Assembly (NCBI RefSeq): GCF_900112285.1
Contig: NZ_FOKZ01000007.1
Coordinates: 1-64,000, forward strand
Reading direction: 5' to 3'
Length of the DNA stretch: 64,000 bases
Source: Polaromonas sp. OV174
Lineage (GTDB): Bacteria; Pseudomonadota; Gammaproteobacteria; Burkholderiales; Burkholderiaceae_C
Shown: piece after piece, positions 31,778-42,270 of the stretch
Numbering within the stretch: position 1 is the stretch's first letter
Layout of the letters: each line of letters opens with the position of its first letter
Translations under genes and position numbers: made by a program
Notes under the pieces: generated by a model
Database searches by the model: none
What the model was told of the DNA's origin: nothing
Seen by the model: only the letters and a program-made list of their open reading frames with translations

Positions 31778-31848
31778 TGCTATTGATTAAGTAGCTTCTT
31801 GCGCTTGCTGTGATTGCGCTACAGCCACTTTTTATTAAAATTTCAAGA
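31778..31848. repeat. dispersed palindromic repeat after M20 gene
   Basis: GCTATTGATTAAGTAGCTTC is followed by TTGCGCTTGCTG and TTGCGCTACAGCC, with T-rich ends. It shares order and spacing with the copies at 62039 and 21345. It lies between the convergent M20 gene and the RpiR regulator. Confidence 0.7.
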
Positions 31849-31873
31849 ACTGGCGCCGGCCACAAGATGACGC

Positions 31874-32719
31874 TCAGGCGTAGCGTTTGTTGCGCAAATT
31901 GTTTTTCATTTCCTGCAGCAGTGGCTGCAGCTTGGCGCCTATGCGCAGCGCCACGCAGGTCGCCAGAATGTCGATGATCATCAGGTGCATCAGGCGCGAA
32001 ACCATGGGGCTGTAGCGGTCATAGCCTTCGGGGTGGTCGGCCGCCAGATGGATGTGACCGGCCGCAGCCAGCGGTGAGCCGGTGACGGTGATGACGATGG
32101 CGGTGGCGCCGTTCTTGCGGGCAATGTCGCAGGCATCCATCAGGTCACGCGTGCGGCCGGAGTTGGAAATCACCACCACGCAGTCGCCCGGCCCCAGTAG
32201 CGAGGCGCTCATGACCTGCATGTGGCCGTCGCTATAGGCAATGCTGGTGATGCCCAGGCGGAAGAATTTGTGCTGCGCATCCTGCGCCACGATGCCGGAG
32301 TTGCCAACACCGAAAAACTCTATGCGCTTGCCGCTGTGATAGGTGGCCAGCAGCGCCTGCTCGGCTTTTTCGAGGGCGCTGCTGCTGGCGTCGTTGCGGT
32401 ATTTCAGGAAGGCCGCCACAGTGTTGTCTATGACCTTGACCAGCACGTCGCCGGTCTTGTCGTCGGCGTCCACGCTGCGATGAATAAAGGGCACGCCCTC
32501 GCTGACGCTGCCCGCCAGTTTGAGCTTGAAGTCTGACAGACCGTCATAGCCCATGCTGCGGCAAAAGCGCACCACGGTGGGCTTGCTGACATGCGAACGG
32601 CTGGCCAGCTCGGTGATGGGCAGGTTGGCAAAGGCGCGCGGATCGACCAGCACCAGGCGGCCAACCCGCTGCTCGGCCGGGGCCAGCGAGGGCAGGGAGG
32701 CTTTGATTCGGTCAAGCAT
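31874..32719 (-). CDS. hexR: RpiR/HexR-family transcriptional regulator
   Basis: A 281-residue repressor with an N-terminal RpiR helix-turn-helix (LASRSHVSKPTVVRFCRSMG, about residues 37-56) and a C-terminal SIS phosphosugar domain (VGNSGIVAQDAQHKF, VVVISNSGRTRDLMD). HexR proteins repress zwf/edd-type genes and are released by KDPG. It follows zwf on the same strand, separated by a 264-bp repeat, and HexR-like sites flank the divergent zwf/tal promoters. I chose ATG 32719 (MLDRIKASL) over the GTG at 32734. The gene name rests on context and family. Confidence 0.88.
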   Translation of the reverse strand: MLDRIKASLPSLAPAEQRVGRLVLVDPRAFANLPITELASRSHVSKPTVVRFCRSMGYDGLSDFKLKLAGSVSEGVPFIHRSVDADDKTGDVLVKVIDNTVAAFLKYRNDASSSALEKAEQALLATYHSGKRIEFFGVGNSGIVAQDAQHKFFRLGITSIAYSDGHMQVMSASLLGPGDCVVVISNSGRTRDLMDACDIARKNGATAIVITVTGSPLAAAGHIHLAADHPEGYDRYSPMVSRLMHLMIIDILATCVALRIGAKLQPLLQEMKNNLRNKRYA

Positions 32720-32744
32720 TGGAATGGCCCCCACGGTTGTTCAC

Positions 32745-32983
32745 TGCGTGTAACTCCCTGCCCCCTGAGGGGGCCGCCCCGCCTGCGGCCCGGCAAAGCC
32801 GGTTCCGCGGCTCGGACTGGGGTGTTGAAGACCAGCGACTTGCAACGTACAGAGCACCACACGCAGCAAGCCATCGTGGGGATGGATGCTGCAAGCCGGG
32901 GCCGCGGGACTGGCTTTGCCAGACCGCAGGCGCAGCGGCCCCCTCAGGGGGCAGCGCATTACGCGCAGCGAAAAGCGTGGGGG
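32745..32983. repeat. large inverted composite repeat between zwf and hexR
   Basis: The left arm (CTGCCCCCTGAGGGGGCCGC, about 32758) and the right arm (GCGGCCCCCTCAGGGGGCAG, about 32935) are inverted copies of one motif. Each is accompanied by CGGCAAAGCCGG or GGCTTTGCCAGA. The right end continues CGCATTACGCGCAGCG and AAAAGCGTGGGGG, then meets the zwf stop codon (TAA 32984-32986). The same element abuts the MFS stop at 16190. About 240 bp could fold into a long hairpin. Confidence 0.78.
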
Positions 32984-34465
32984 TTAACATTCTTCGCTCC
33001 AGCAGTAGTTGTCCCGGGCAATCATGGCACTGGCGGCACTCGGCCCCCAAGTGCCCGCTGCATAGGGGCGTGGCCTGGTCGGCTCACTGTTCCAACTGTC
33101 CAGAATCGGCTCGACCCAGCGCCAGGCTTCTTCCTGTTCGTCGCTGCGCACAAACAGGTTGAGCCGCCCGTCAATCACATCCAGCAGCAGCCGCTCGTAG
33201 GCGCCCACGCGTCCCGAGCCAAAGCGCTTGTCAAAATCCAGGTCCAGCTGAACCGGCGCCAGGGTGGGTATGCTTTTGCCCGGCCCATTGCCGGGCCGCT
33301 GGTCGGCGCCCTGCGCCAGCAAATGCAGTTCCAGCCCGTCCTTGGGCTGTAGATTGATGACCAGCCGGTTGCCCACGTTGGGGCTGCTCAGTGGCACCTT
33401 GAAAATCGCATGCGGTGCCGGCCGGAAGTTGACCTCAATATGCGCATCAGCGGCGGCCATGCGCTTGCCGGTGCGTATGTAAAACGGCACGCCGGCCCAG
33501 CGCCAGTTGGCGATCTCGGTGCGCAGGGCGACAAAGGTTTCGGTGCGGCTGTCCGGGTTCACGCCTTTTTCGTCGCGGTAAGCGGGCACCGCCTCGCCGG
33601 CCATGGTGCCCGCGGCATATTGGCCGCGCACCACATGCTGGCTGAGGGTTTCGGGCGTCCAGGCTTTCAGCGAGCGCAAGACCTTGAGCTTTTCGTCGCG
33701 AATGGCGTCAGCGTGCGAGTTGATGGGCGGCTCCATGCCGATGGCGCAAAGCAGTTGCAGCGCATGGTTTTGCACCATGTCGCGCAGCGCGCCGGTGCTG
33801 TCGTAAAAGGCGCCGCGTTTTTCCACGCCCAATTCTTCGGCAATCGTGATCTGGATGTTGGCGATGTGCTCGCGCCGCCACAGCGGCTCAAACAGCGCGT
33901 TGCCAAAGCGCATGGCAAACAGGTTTTGCACCGAGGGCTTGCCCAGGTAGTGATCGATGCGAAAGATCTGCTGCTCGGTCAGCACGCTGCGCACCGTCTT
34001 GTTGATGGCGCGGTTGGAGGCCAGGTCGTGGCCCAGCGGCTTTTCCAGCACCACCCGGGTCTGCGGGCCGTTCAGGCCGGCCGCGGCAATCTGCTCGCAG
34101 ACCGTGGTGAAGAGGGTGGGCGCGGTGGCCACATACATCACCACCACATCGGCGGACCGCTGCTGCAGCTTGGCGGCCAAACTGGCGTAGTCGGCCGGGT
34201 TGGCCAGGTCCATGCGCAGAAAGCTGAGCAGGGCCGCAAAGCGCGAAAACTCCTCTTCGCTGGGGCGCTTGGCCAGCTCAACCTGGTCAAAGCGGGACTT
34301 GATGAGTGCCCGGTACTGCTCGTCAGTCAGATCGTCGCGTGCCACGCCCACAATCCGGCCGTCGCTGGGCAGCGAGCCATGGCGAAAGGCCTGGAACAGG
34401 GCGGGCATGATTTTTCGCCACGCCAGATCGCCCGTGCCGCCAAACAGGATGAGGTCAAAACTCAT
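32984..34465 (-). CDS. zwf: glucose-6-phosphate 1-dehydrogenase
   Basis: A 493-residue NADP-dependent enzyme, first of the Entner-Doudoroff and oxidative pentose phosphate routes. The nucleotide-binding N-terminus is LILFGGTGDLAWRKIMPALF, and the active site is RIDHYLGKP (about residue 176). Another conserved block is EKPLGHDLASN. Length is standard. The start ATG 34465 opens the divergent zwf/tal region. It is followed by a long repeat and hexR, presumably its repressor. Confidence 0.96.
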   Translation of the reverse strand: MSFDLILFGGTGDLAWRKIMPALFQAFRHGSLPSDGRIVGVARDDLTDEQYRALIKSRFDQVELAKRPSEEEFSRFAALLSFLRMDLANPADYASLAAKLQQRSADVVVMYVATAPTLFTTVCEQIAAAGLNGPQTRVVLEKPLGHDLASNRAINKTVRSVLTEQQIFRIDHYLGKPSVQNLFAMRFGNALFEPLWRREHIANIQITIAEELGVEKRGAFYDSTGALRDMVQNHALQLLCAIGMEPPINSHADAIRDEKLKVLRSLKAWTPETLSQHVVRGQYAAGTMAGEAVPAYRDEKGVNPDSRTETFVALRTEIANWRWAGVPFYIRTGKRMAAADAHIEVNFRPAPHAIFKVPLSSPNVGNRLVINLQPKDGLELHLLAQGADQRPGNGPGKSIPTLAPVQLDLDFDKRFGSGRVGAYERLLLDVIDGRLNLFVRSDEQEEAWRWVEPILDSWNSEPTRPRPYAAGTWGPSAASAMIARDNYCWSEEC

Positions 34466-34615
34466 GGTGAAAATTTGCCTTGGTAATTAAGTTTCACATT
34501 CTATGGGCATAATGGTAACTAAGCGCCGGCCATGGGTTGCGATCCTTGTGAATCACCGTCCCATGCCCCCGGAACAACCTGGACAAACTTTGCGCCTACA
34601 CCAGACGCTGATGCC
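34466..34615. promoter_or_regulatory. divergent zwf/tal promoter region with paired HexR-like sites
   Basis: TGGTAATTAAG (34481-34491) is repeated as TGGTAACTAAG (34513-34523), 32 bp apart, three turns of DNA. The first copy with its right flank (GTAATTAAGTTTCA) matches 11 of 14 bases of the known gammaproteobacterial HexR palindrome TGTAATTAAATTACA. The hexR-family gene next to zwf is the likely regulator of both directions. Confidence 0.55.
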
Positions 34616-35563
34616 ATGACACAACTCGACGCCCTGAAACAGTTCACCACCGTAGTCGCCGACAGCGGTGATTTCAAGCAGTTGGCCCAGTTCAAGCCGC
34701 AAGACGCTACAACCAACCCCTCGTTAATCCTCAAGGCGGTGCAAAAAGCCGATTACCAGCCGCTGCTCAAGGACACGGTGGGCCGCTTCAAGGGCCGGAC
34801 GCTGGACGAGATCATGGACCGCTTGCTGGTGCGCTTTGGCTGTGAAATCCTGTCCATCATTCCGGGCCGCGTCTCCACCGAGGTCGACGCCCGCCTGAGC
34901 TTTGACGCCCATGCCAGCTATGCGCGCGGCGAGCGCATCGCCGAGCTGTACCAGGCCGAGGGCATACCTCTTGAGCGGGTGCTGATCAAGGTCGCCGCCA
35001 CTTGGGAAGGCATACAGGCGGCCGAAAAGCTGGAGCGGCGCGGCATACGCACCAATCTCACGCTGCTGTTCTCCTTTGCCCAGGCGGTGGCCTGCGGCCA
35101 AGCCAAGGTGCAGCTGATTTCGCCCTTTGTCGGGCGTATTTACGACTGGTACAAAAAATCGGCCGGTGCGGCCTGGGATGAGGCCGCCATGGCCGGCGCC
35201 AACGACCCCGGCGTGCAGTCGGTGCGCCAGATTTACAACCACTACAAGCATTTTGGGATTGCCACGGAAGTCATGGGCGCGAGTTTTCGCAATGTCGGCC
35301 AGATCAAGGCGCTTGCCGGTTGCGACCTCTTGACCATCAGCCCCGAGCTGCTGGCCCAACTGGCCGCCTCCGAAGAGCCGCTGGCCCGCGCGCTCGACCC
35401 CAAGGCCGCGGTGGCGCTGGAATTGCCCGCGGTGAATTATGACGAAGCCGGTTTTCGCTATGCGCTCAACGAAGACGCCATGGCCACCGACAAGTTGGCC
35501 GAAGGCATACGCGCTTTTGCCGCTGACGCTGTCAAGCTCGAGCATCTGCTGTTGGCCGCGTAA
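34616..35563 (+). CDS. tal: transaldolase
   Basis: A 315-residue class I transaldolase that moves a dihydroxyacetone unit between sugar phosphates in the pentose phosphate pathway. The Schiff-base Lys is Lys125 in [12 protein letters not shown]; the N-terminal block is [13 protein letters not shown] chose ATG 34616 ([10 protein letters not shown]), the family start, over an upstream frame start at 34532. It is 9 bp before pgi, so the two are one operon, divergent from zwf-hexR. Length and motifs are those of TalB-type enzymes. Confidence 0.95.
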   Translation: MTQLDALKQFTTVVADSGDFKQLAQFKPQDATTNPSLILKAVQKADYQPLLKDTVGRFKGRTLDEIMDRLLVRFGCEILSIIPGRVSTEVDARLSFDAHASYARGERIAELYQAEGIPLERVLIKVAATWEGIQAAEKLERRGIRTNLTLLFSFAQAVACGQAKVQLISPFVGRIYDWYKKSAGAAWDEAAMAGANDPGVQSVRQIYNHYKHFGIATEVMGASFRNVGQIKALAGCDLLTISPELLAQLAASEEPLARALDPKAAVALELPAVNYDEAGFRYALNEDAMATDKLAEGIRAFAADAVKLEHLLLAA

Positions 35564-35572
35564 GGGTTGCGC

Positions 35573-37150
35573 ATGAAAGCATTGCGTTGCGATCAGACCC
35601 CAGCGTGGGCGGCCTTAGAGGCTAGTTTTGAAACTTCGGGCAAACATTTCGATCTGCGCCAGGCCTTTGCGGCCGACCCGCAGCGCTTTGCCAGCTTCAG
35701 CCAGGAAGCACCGCATGTCTTTGCCGATCTGTCCAAAAATCTGATCGATGACGACAGCCAGGCGCTGCTGCTGGCGCTGGCGCGGCAGTGCGGGCTGGAG
35801 TCGCGCCGCGACGCCATGTTCGCCGGCGAACGAATCAACCGCACCGAGCAGCGTGCGGTCATGCACTTTTTATTGAGAAATCCGCCTCTAGCCCAGGAGG
35901 GACATGCGCAGTCAGCTATTAATAACATAGCAAATGAACGGGCGCAGGTGCATGCCACGCTGGACGCCATGCTGAGCTACGCCGAGAGGCTGCGTGACGA
36001 TGCGTCGATTACCGATGTGGTCAACATCGGCATAGGTGGCTCGGACCTGGGACCGCAGATGGCGGTACTGGCGCTGGAGGAGTTTGCCAACACGGGCAAG
36101 CGCTTTCACTTTGTCTCCAACGTGGATGCAAACGAGCTGACGCACGTGCTCAAGGGTTTGAAGCCGCAGAGCACGCTGTTCCTGATTGCCTCAAAGACCT
36201 TCACCACCGCCGAGACCATGATCAATGCGCACTCGGCCAAACGCTGGTTCGAGGCGCAGGGCGGGCAGGACATCGGCCGGCATTTCGCCGCGCTCACCAC
36301 CAATGTGGCGGCGGCGAAAGAGTTTGGCATCGGCACCACCTTCGGCTTTTGGGACTGGGTCGGCGGGCGTTATTCGCTCTGGTCGGCCATCGGTTTGCCG
36401 ATTGCCATTGCCATAGGCGCAGCCGGTTTTCGTGAGCTGTTGGCCGGTGCCCACGCCATGGACGAGCATTTCCGCACGGCGGCGCTGGAGCGCAATCTGC
36501 CGGTACGGCTGGGCCTGCTCGATGTCTGGTACCGCAATTTCCATGGCTTTGGCAGCCGCAGCATTGCCCCCTACAGCAGCGCCCTGCGCCGCTGGCCGGC
36601 GTATTTGCAGCAGCTTGAAATGGAAAGCAATGGCAAGCGTGTGGACATGGACGGTCAACTCCTGCCTTTTGATACCTCTCCGGTGCTATGGGGCGAGCCC
36701 GGCACCAACGGCCAGCACGCCTATTTCCAATTGTTGCATCAGGGCACGGCGGTGGTGCCGGTGGAGTTCGTGGCGGTCAAGCGGGCCGCCGCCCATCTGC
36801 AACACTTGCCGGAGCACCAGAGCAAGCTGCTGGCCAATGTGCTGGCCCAGGCGCAAGCGCTGATGCTAGGGAAAAACGATGTGGGCGGCCACAGGCATTT
36901 CCCCGGCAACCGGCCCAGCACTGTGCTGCTGCTGGAGCGGCTCACGCCAGCCAGCCTGGGCGCGCTGATTGCCCTGCAGGAGCACCGCGTGTTTGTCAGC
37001 GGTGCGATCTGGGGCATCAACAGCTTTGACCAGTGGGGCGTGGAGTTGGGCAAGATGCTGGCCAGCGATATAGAGCCGCGCCTGCAAAGTGGCGATCTCT
37101 CGGGTCTGGATGCGTCGACGTCCGGCTTGCTGCAGCGTCTGCGGGCCTAA
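35573..37150 (+). CDS. pgi: glucose-6-phosphate isomerase
   Basis: A 525-residue isomerase linking glucose-6-P and fructose-6-P. Signatures: VVNIGIGGSDLGPQM, KTFTTAETM, and the C-terminal NSFDQWGVELGK. ATG 35573 (MKALRCDQTP) is chosen over TTG 35567. It lies 9 bp after tal. Around residues 101-122 the sequence PPLAQEGHAQSAINNIAN is encoded by a dispersed palindromic repeat that fills the segment normally holding a short variable loop after RTEQRAVMHFLLRN. The active site is not touched. Confidence 0.96.
   Translation: MKALRCDQTPAWAALEASFETSGKHFDLRQAFAADPQRFASFSQEAPHVFADLSKNLIDDDSQALLLALARQCGLESRRDAMFAGERINRTEQRAVMHFLLRNPPLAQEGHAQSAINNIANERAQVHATLDAMLSYAERLRDDASITDVVNIGIGGSDLGPQMAVLALEEFANTGKRFHFVSNVDANELTHVLKGLKPQSTLFLIASKTFTTAETMINAHSAKRWFEAQGGQDIGRHFAALTTNVAAAKEFGIGTTFGFWDWVGGRYSLWSAIGLPIAIAIGAAGFRELLAGAHAMDEHFRTAALERNLPVRLGLLDVWYRNFHGFGSRSIAPYSSALRRWPAYLQQLEMESNGKRVDMDGQLLPFDTSPVLWGEPGTNGQHAYFQLLHQGTAVVPVEFVAVKRAAAHLQHLPEHQSKLLANVLAQAQALMLGKNDVGGHRHFPGNRPSTVLLLERLTPASLGALIALQEHRVFVSGAIWGINSFDQWGVELGKMLASDIEPRLQSGDLSGLDASTSGLLQRLRA
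35876..35936. repeat. dispersed palindromic repeat inside pgi
   Basis: Read on the minus strand: GCTATGTTATTAATAGCTGA (core), then TGCGCATGTCCC, then GGGCTAGAGGCGGATTT. This is the same element order as the intergenic copies. It is in frame and adds about 20 codons to pgi. Confidence 0.75.
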
Positions 37151-37172
37151 GACCGGCCTCCAAAGACCCATT

Positions 37173-37212
37173 AAAAAGGCCCGCAGTGTTTGCACACTGC
37201 GGGCCTTTTTGC
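37173..37212. terminator. bidirectional intrinsic terminator between pgi and groEL
   Basis: AAAAAGGCCCGCAGTGT, loop TTGC, ACACTGCGGGCCTTTTT at 37173-37210: a 17-bp stem including A/T ends, with T-runs on both strands. It serves pgi and possibly groEL. Downstream (37216-37240) GTAGCGCAAAAAGCGTGGGG is a fragment of the stop-abutting repeat family. Confidence 0.92.
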
Positions 37213-37290
37213 GTCTGGGTAGCGCAAAAAGCGTGGGGTCTGCGTCCAGGTGCTCTTGCGGCGCCTGGCATCCGTCCCCACTGCTTTTGT

Positions 37291-38964
<1,674 letters not shown>

Positions 38965-38992
38965 TTAATGAGGGATTGAAAGCGCTGAGAAA

Positions 38993-39283
38993 TTACTTCT
39001 CGACCACTGCAAAGAGGTCTTCTTCTTTCATGACCAGCAGCTCGTCGCCACCGACCTTGACGGTCTGGCCGCTGTATTTGCCGAACAACACGCGGTCGCC
39101 GACTTTCACGCCCACGGGGCTGATCTCGCCCTTGTCGTTTTTCTTGCCAGGGCCAACAGCCAGCACTTCACCTTGATCAGGCTTTTCAGCGGCGCTGTCA
39201 GGAATGACGATGCCCGAGGCGGTTTTGGTTTCGTTTTCCACGCGTTTGACGATCACGCGGTCGTGCAAAGGACGAAGTTTCAT
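38993..39283 (-). CDS. groES: co-chaperonin GroES (10 kDa)
   Basis: A 96-residue heptameric lid of GroEL. It opens [20 protein letters not shown] and contains the mobile loop [18 protein letters not shown] (about residues 16-34). I chose ATG 39283, with AAGGAG 6 nt upstream on the minus strand, over an upstream frame start at 39382. The promoter and CIRCE operator lie at 39376-39430. Confidence 0.97.
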   Translation of the reverse strand: MKLRPLHDRVIVKRVENETKTASGIVIPDSAAEKPDQGEVLAVGPGKKNDKGEISPVGVKVGDRVLFGKYSGQTVKVGGDELLVMKEEDLFAVVEK

Positions 39284-39375
39284 GAGAGCTCCTTGTTTTA
39301 AAACAATGGTGTTGGGAATCAAAAAGCACCTGGCCGAGAGCCAAGTGCTTGCCATCGGGTGATATTGAAGGCTTG

Positions 39376-39402
39376 TTAGCACTCAACATCATCGAGTGCT
39401 AA
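39376..39402. promoter_or_regulatory. CIRCE operator (HrcA site) of groESL
   Basis: TTAGCACTC, 9-bp spacer AACATCATC, GAGTGCTAA: a perfect match to the CIRCE consensus TTAGCACTC-N9-GAGTGCTAA. HrcA represses heat-shock genes at this site. Confidence 0.97.
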
Positions 39403-39430
39403 TGATAAGGGCGTTTTGTGACGGTTTCAA
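39402..39430 (-). promoter_or_regulatory. groESL promoter
   Basis: On the minus strand TTGAAA (39430-39425), 17-bp spacer, TATCAT (39407-39402). The -10 is directly followed by CIRCE, so HrcA would cover the start site. CCTTGAAA with CCTTATCAT also resembles a sigma-32 promoter. Confidence 0.7.
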
Positions 39431-39509
39431 GGCCTGTTGCACAATGCCGACCTGAGGTTTATCCTGAGTTTTGCTGGTCTAGCGTCTCTTTTTCACCTGG
39501 AGGTGCCAT

Positions 39510-39944
39510 ATGTACAAGCGCATTGTGTTGGCTTATGACGGCTCTGTGGCGGGGCAAAAAGCCTTGCTGGATTGCCGTGATATTGCGCAGTGGAGCCATT
39601 CCTCCCTGTTTCTCGCAGCCGTCATGCCACTTAATATGGGGCTGATCGGGGTTGAGAGTGGCGTCTATAGCGGTGGCCTGGTCGAGCAGGAGCGGGAGAA
39701 ATATCAGGCTACCCTCGACGAAGGGGTGCGCCGACTGGCGGACGCAGGCCACCAGGCCCGTGGCGAGGTACTGGTCGGTGAAACCATCAACGAAATTACC
39801 CGGTACGCGAGCAAGATGGAAGCCGACCTCATCGTGGTGGGGCACAAGCACCTGGATAGCTGGGCTGCGCGCTGGTGGCGGGGGTCCATTTCGGCCAGCC
39901 TGATTGAACACGCGCCCTGTAGCGTGCTGGTGGTCATCATCTGA
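39510..39944 (+). CDS. universal stress protein (UspA family)
   Basis: A 144-residue USP-domain protein. It opens YKRIVLAYDGSVAGQKAL, the Asp and small residues of the ATP-binding UspA type, and ends with VVGHKHLDSWAARWWRGSIS. The nucleotide motif G-2x-G-9x-G(S/T) is only partly present: the second Gly is replaced by His, so ATP binding is uncertain. SD TGGAGGTG lies 8 nt before ATG 39510. It is divergent from groES and may be co-regulated by stress; that is inference. Confidence 0.88.
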   Translation: MYKRIVLAYDGSVAGQKALLDCRDIAQWSHSSLFLAAVMPLNMGLIGVESGVYSGGLVEQEREKYQATLDEGVRRLADAGHQARGEVLVGETINEITRYASKMEADLIVVGHKHLDSWAARWWRGSISASLIEHAPCSVLVVII

Positions 39945-39993
39945 GCGGAGCCAGACTTGCTTCGTTTTCAGGGGCGCCTGTCTATTTTGATAA

Positions 39994-40024
39994 ACAAAAA
40001 ACCACCCGAAGGTGGTTTTTTGTT
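39994..40024. terminator. bidirectional terminator between usp gene and metK
   Basis: AAAAAACCACC-CGAA-GGTGGTTTTTT (39996-40021) with T-runs on both strands. It serves the two convergent genes ending at 39944 and 40046. Confidence 0.92.
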
Positions 40025-40045
40025 TGAGTTGCCCGAAGGCGTGGG

Positions 40046-41227
<1,182 letters not shown>

Positions 41228-41280
41228 TGCGTACACTCCATTTAGTTTGTCGGCGCGTTGCCAGCTGGGGTGCTTTGGCG

Positions 41281-41340
41281 AACGCTTTAGCAGTTTGGTT
41301 TAATGTCGCCCTGCAAGTTGTTCAGTAACTCGGCGACAGC
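41281..41340 (-). promoter_or_regulatory. SAM-II riboswitch upstream of metK
   Basis: On the minus strand: P1 GTCGCC (41337-41332), loop GAGTTACTGAACAACTTGCA, GGGCGAC closing P1, then ATTAAACCAAACT and GCTAAAGCG. The conserved SAM-II elements CUUGCA before P1's 3' half, UUAAA, and GCUAAA are all in order with correct spacing. A TATAAT box lies just upstream (41350-41345). The aptamer end is about 54 nt before the metK start. Confidence 0.82.
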
Positions 41341-41394
41341 TTCAATTATAAGACACCGTGGTTTTCGCCGGATTCGCTTTTAAACACCCCTTAC

Positions 41395-42270
41395 ATGCTC
41401 TGGTTATTCCGTTTTTTCGCCCTTTGGCCGCTGGCCGCCTTGCATGCGCTGGGTGGCGCGCTGGGCTGGCTGGTCTGGGCCCTGAGTCCGCGCTACCGAG
41501 CCCAGTTTCGGGCTCATGTGGCGCAGGCCGGCCTGCCGTTTGAGCGAGCCAGGCCAGCGATTGCCGAGGCCGGGCGCTTTGTCGCCGAACTGCCCAAGCT
41601 GTGGCTGCGACCGGCCTCTCAGTCCTGCCTGGAGCAGGTTAGTGTCGAGGGTCAGACACATGCCGAGCAGGCTTTCGCGCAGGGCAGGGGGGTGATTTTT
41701 TTCGGCCCTCATTGCGGCAGTTTTGAGCTGGGGCCGCAGGCGCTGGCCGAATTGTATGGCCCGCTGCATGGCCCCATTACCGCCATTTACCGGCCGGCGC
41801 GCCAGCCCTGGCTGGCCCGGCTGGAGCGCATGGCCCGCGACCGTCCCCTGCTGAGAGTGCTGCCCGCCAGCCTGAGCGGCATCCGCCTGATGCACAAAAG
41901 CCTGAAGGCCAATCAGGCGGTGGCCTTGCTGACCGATCAGGTGCCGCCCGAAGGGCTGGGGGTCTGGGCGCCGTTTTTTGGCCGGCCGGCCTACACCATG
42001 ACTCTGGCGGCCCGGCTGGCCTTGCAAAGCGGCGCTACCCTGTTGCCCGTGAGTTGCGAGCGCCTGCCCTGCGGGCGGGGCTATCTACTGAAAATCTGGC
42101 CGGCGTTGGCCGGCCTGGACGATGCCCAGGCTTCGGGCAAGCCGCGTGCCGACCTGCTGCAGGTCGTGACGCTGATCAACCAGGCGATCGAGTCCATTGT
42201 GCTCAGTCAGCCCGGCCAATATTTGTGGGGCTATGCGCGCTACAAGACACCTCGCAAGGAAGCACTTTGA
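41395..42270 (+). CDS. LpxL/LpxM-family lauroyl-type acyltransferase, first copy
   Basis: A 291-residue inner-membrane lysophospholipid acyltransferase of the lipid A late-acylation group. An N-terminal helix (MLWLFRFFALWPLAALHALG) is followed by the catalytic H-x4-D/E box HCGSFE (about residues 103-108). GEVPPEGLGVWAPFFGRPAY carries the second conserved block. It is immediately followed by a paralog whose TTG start overlaps its stop. Together they probably add two secondary chains to lipid A. Which is LpxL and which LpxM cannot be decided from sequence. Confidence 0.88.
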   Translation: MLWLFRFFALWPLAALHALGGALGWLVWALSPRYRAQFRAHVAQAGLPFERARPAIAEAGRFVAELPKLWLRPASQSCLEQVSVEGQTHAEQAFAQGRGVIFFGPHCGSFELGPQALAELYGPLHGPITAIYRPARQPWLARLERMARDRPLLRVLPASLSGIRLMHKSLKANQAVALLTDQVPPEGLGVWAPFFGRPAYTMTLAARLALQSGATLLPVSCERLPCGRGYLLKIWPALAGLDDAQASGKPRADLLQVVTLINQAIESIVLSQPGQYLWGYARYKTPRKEAL

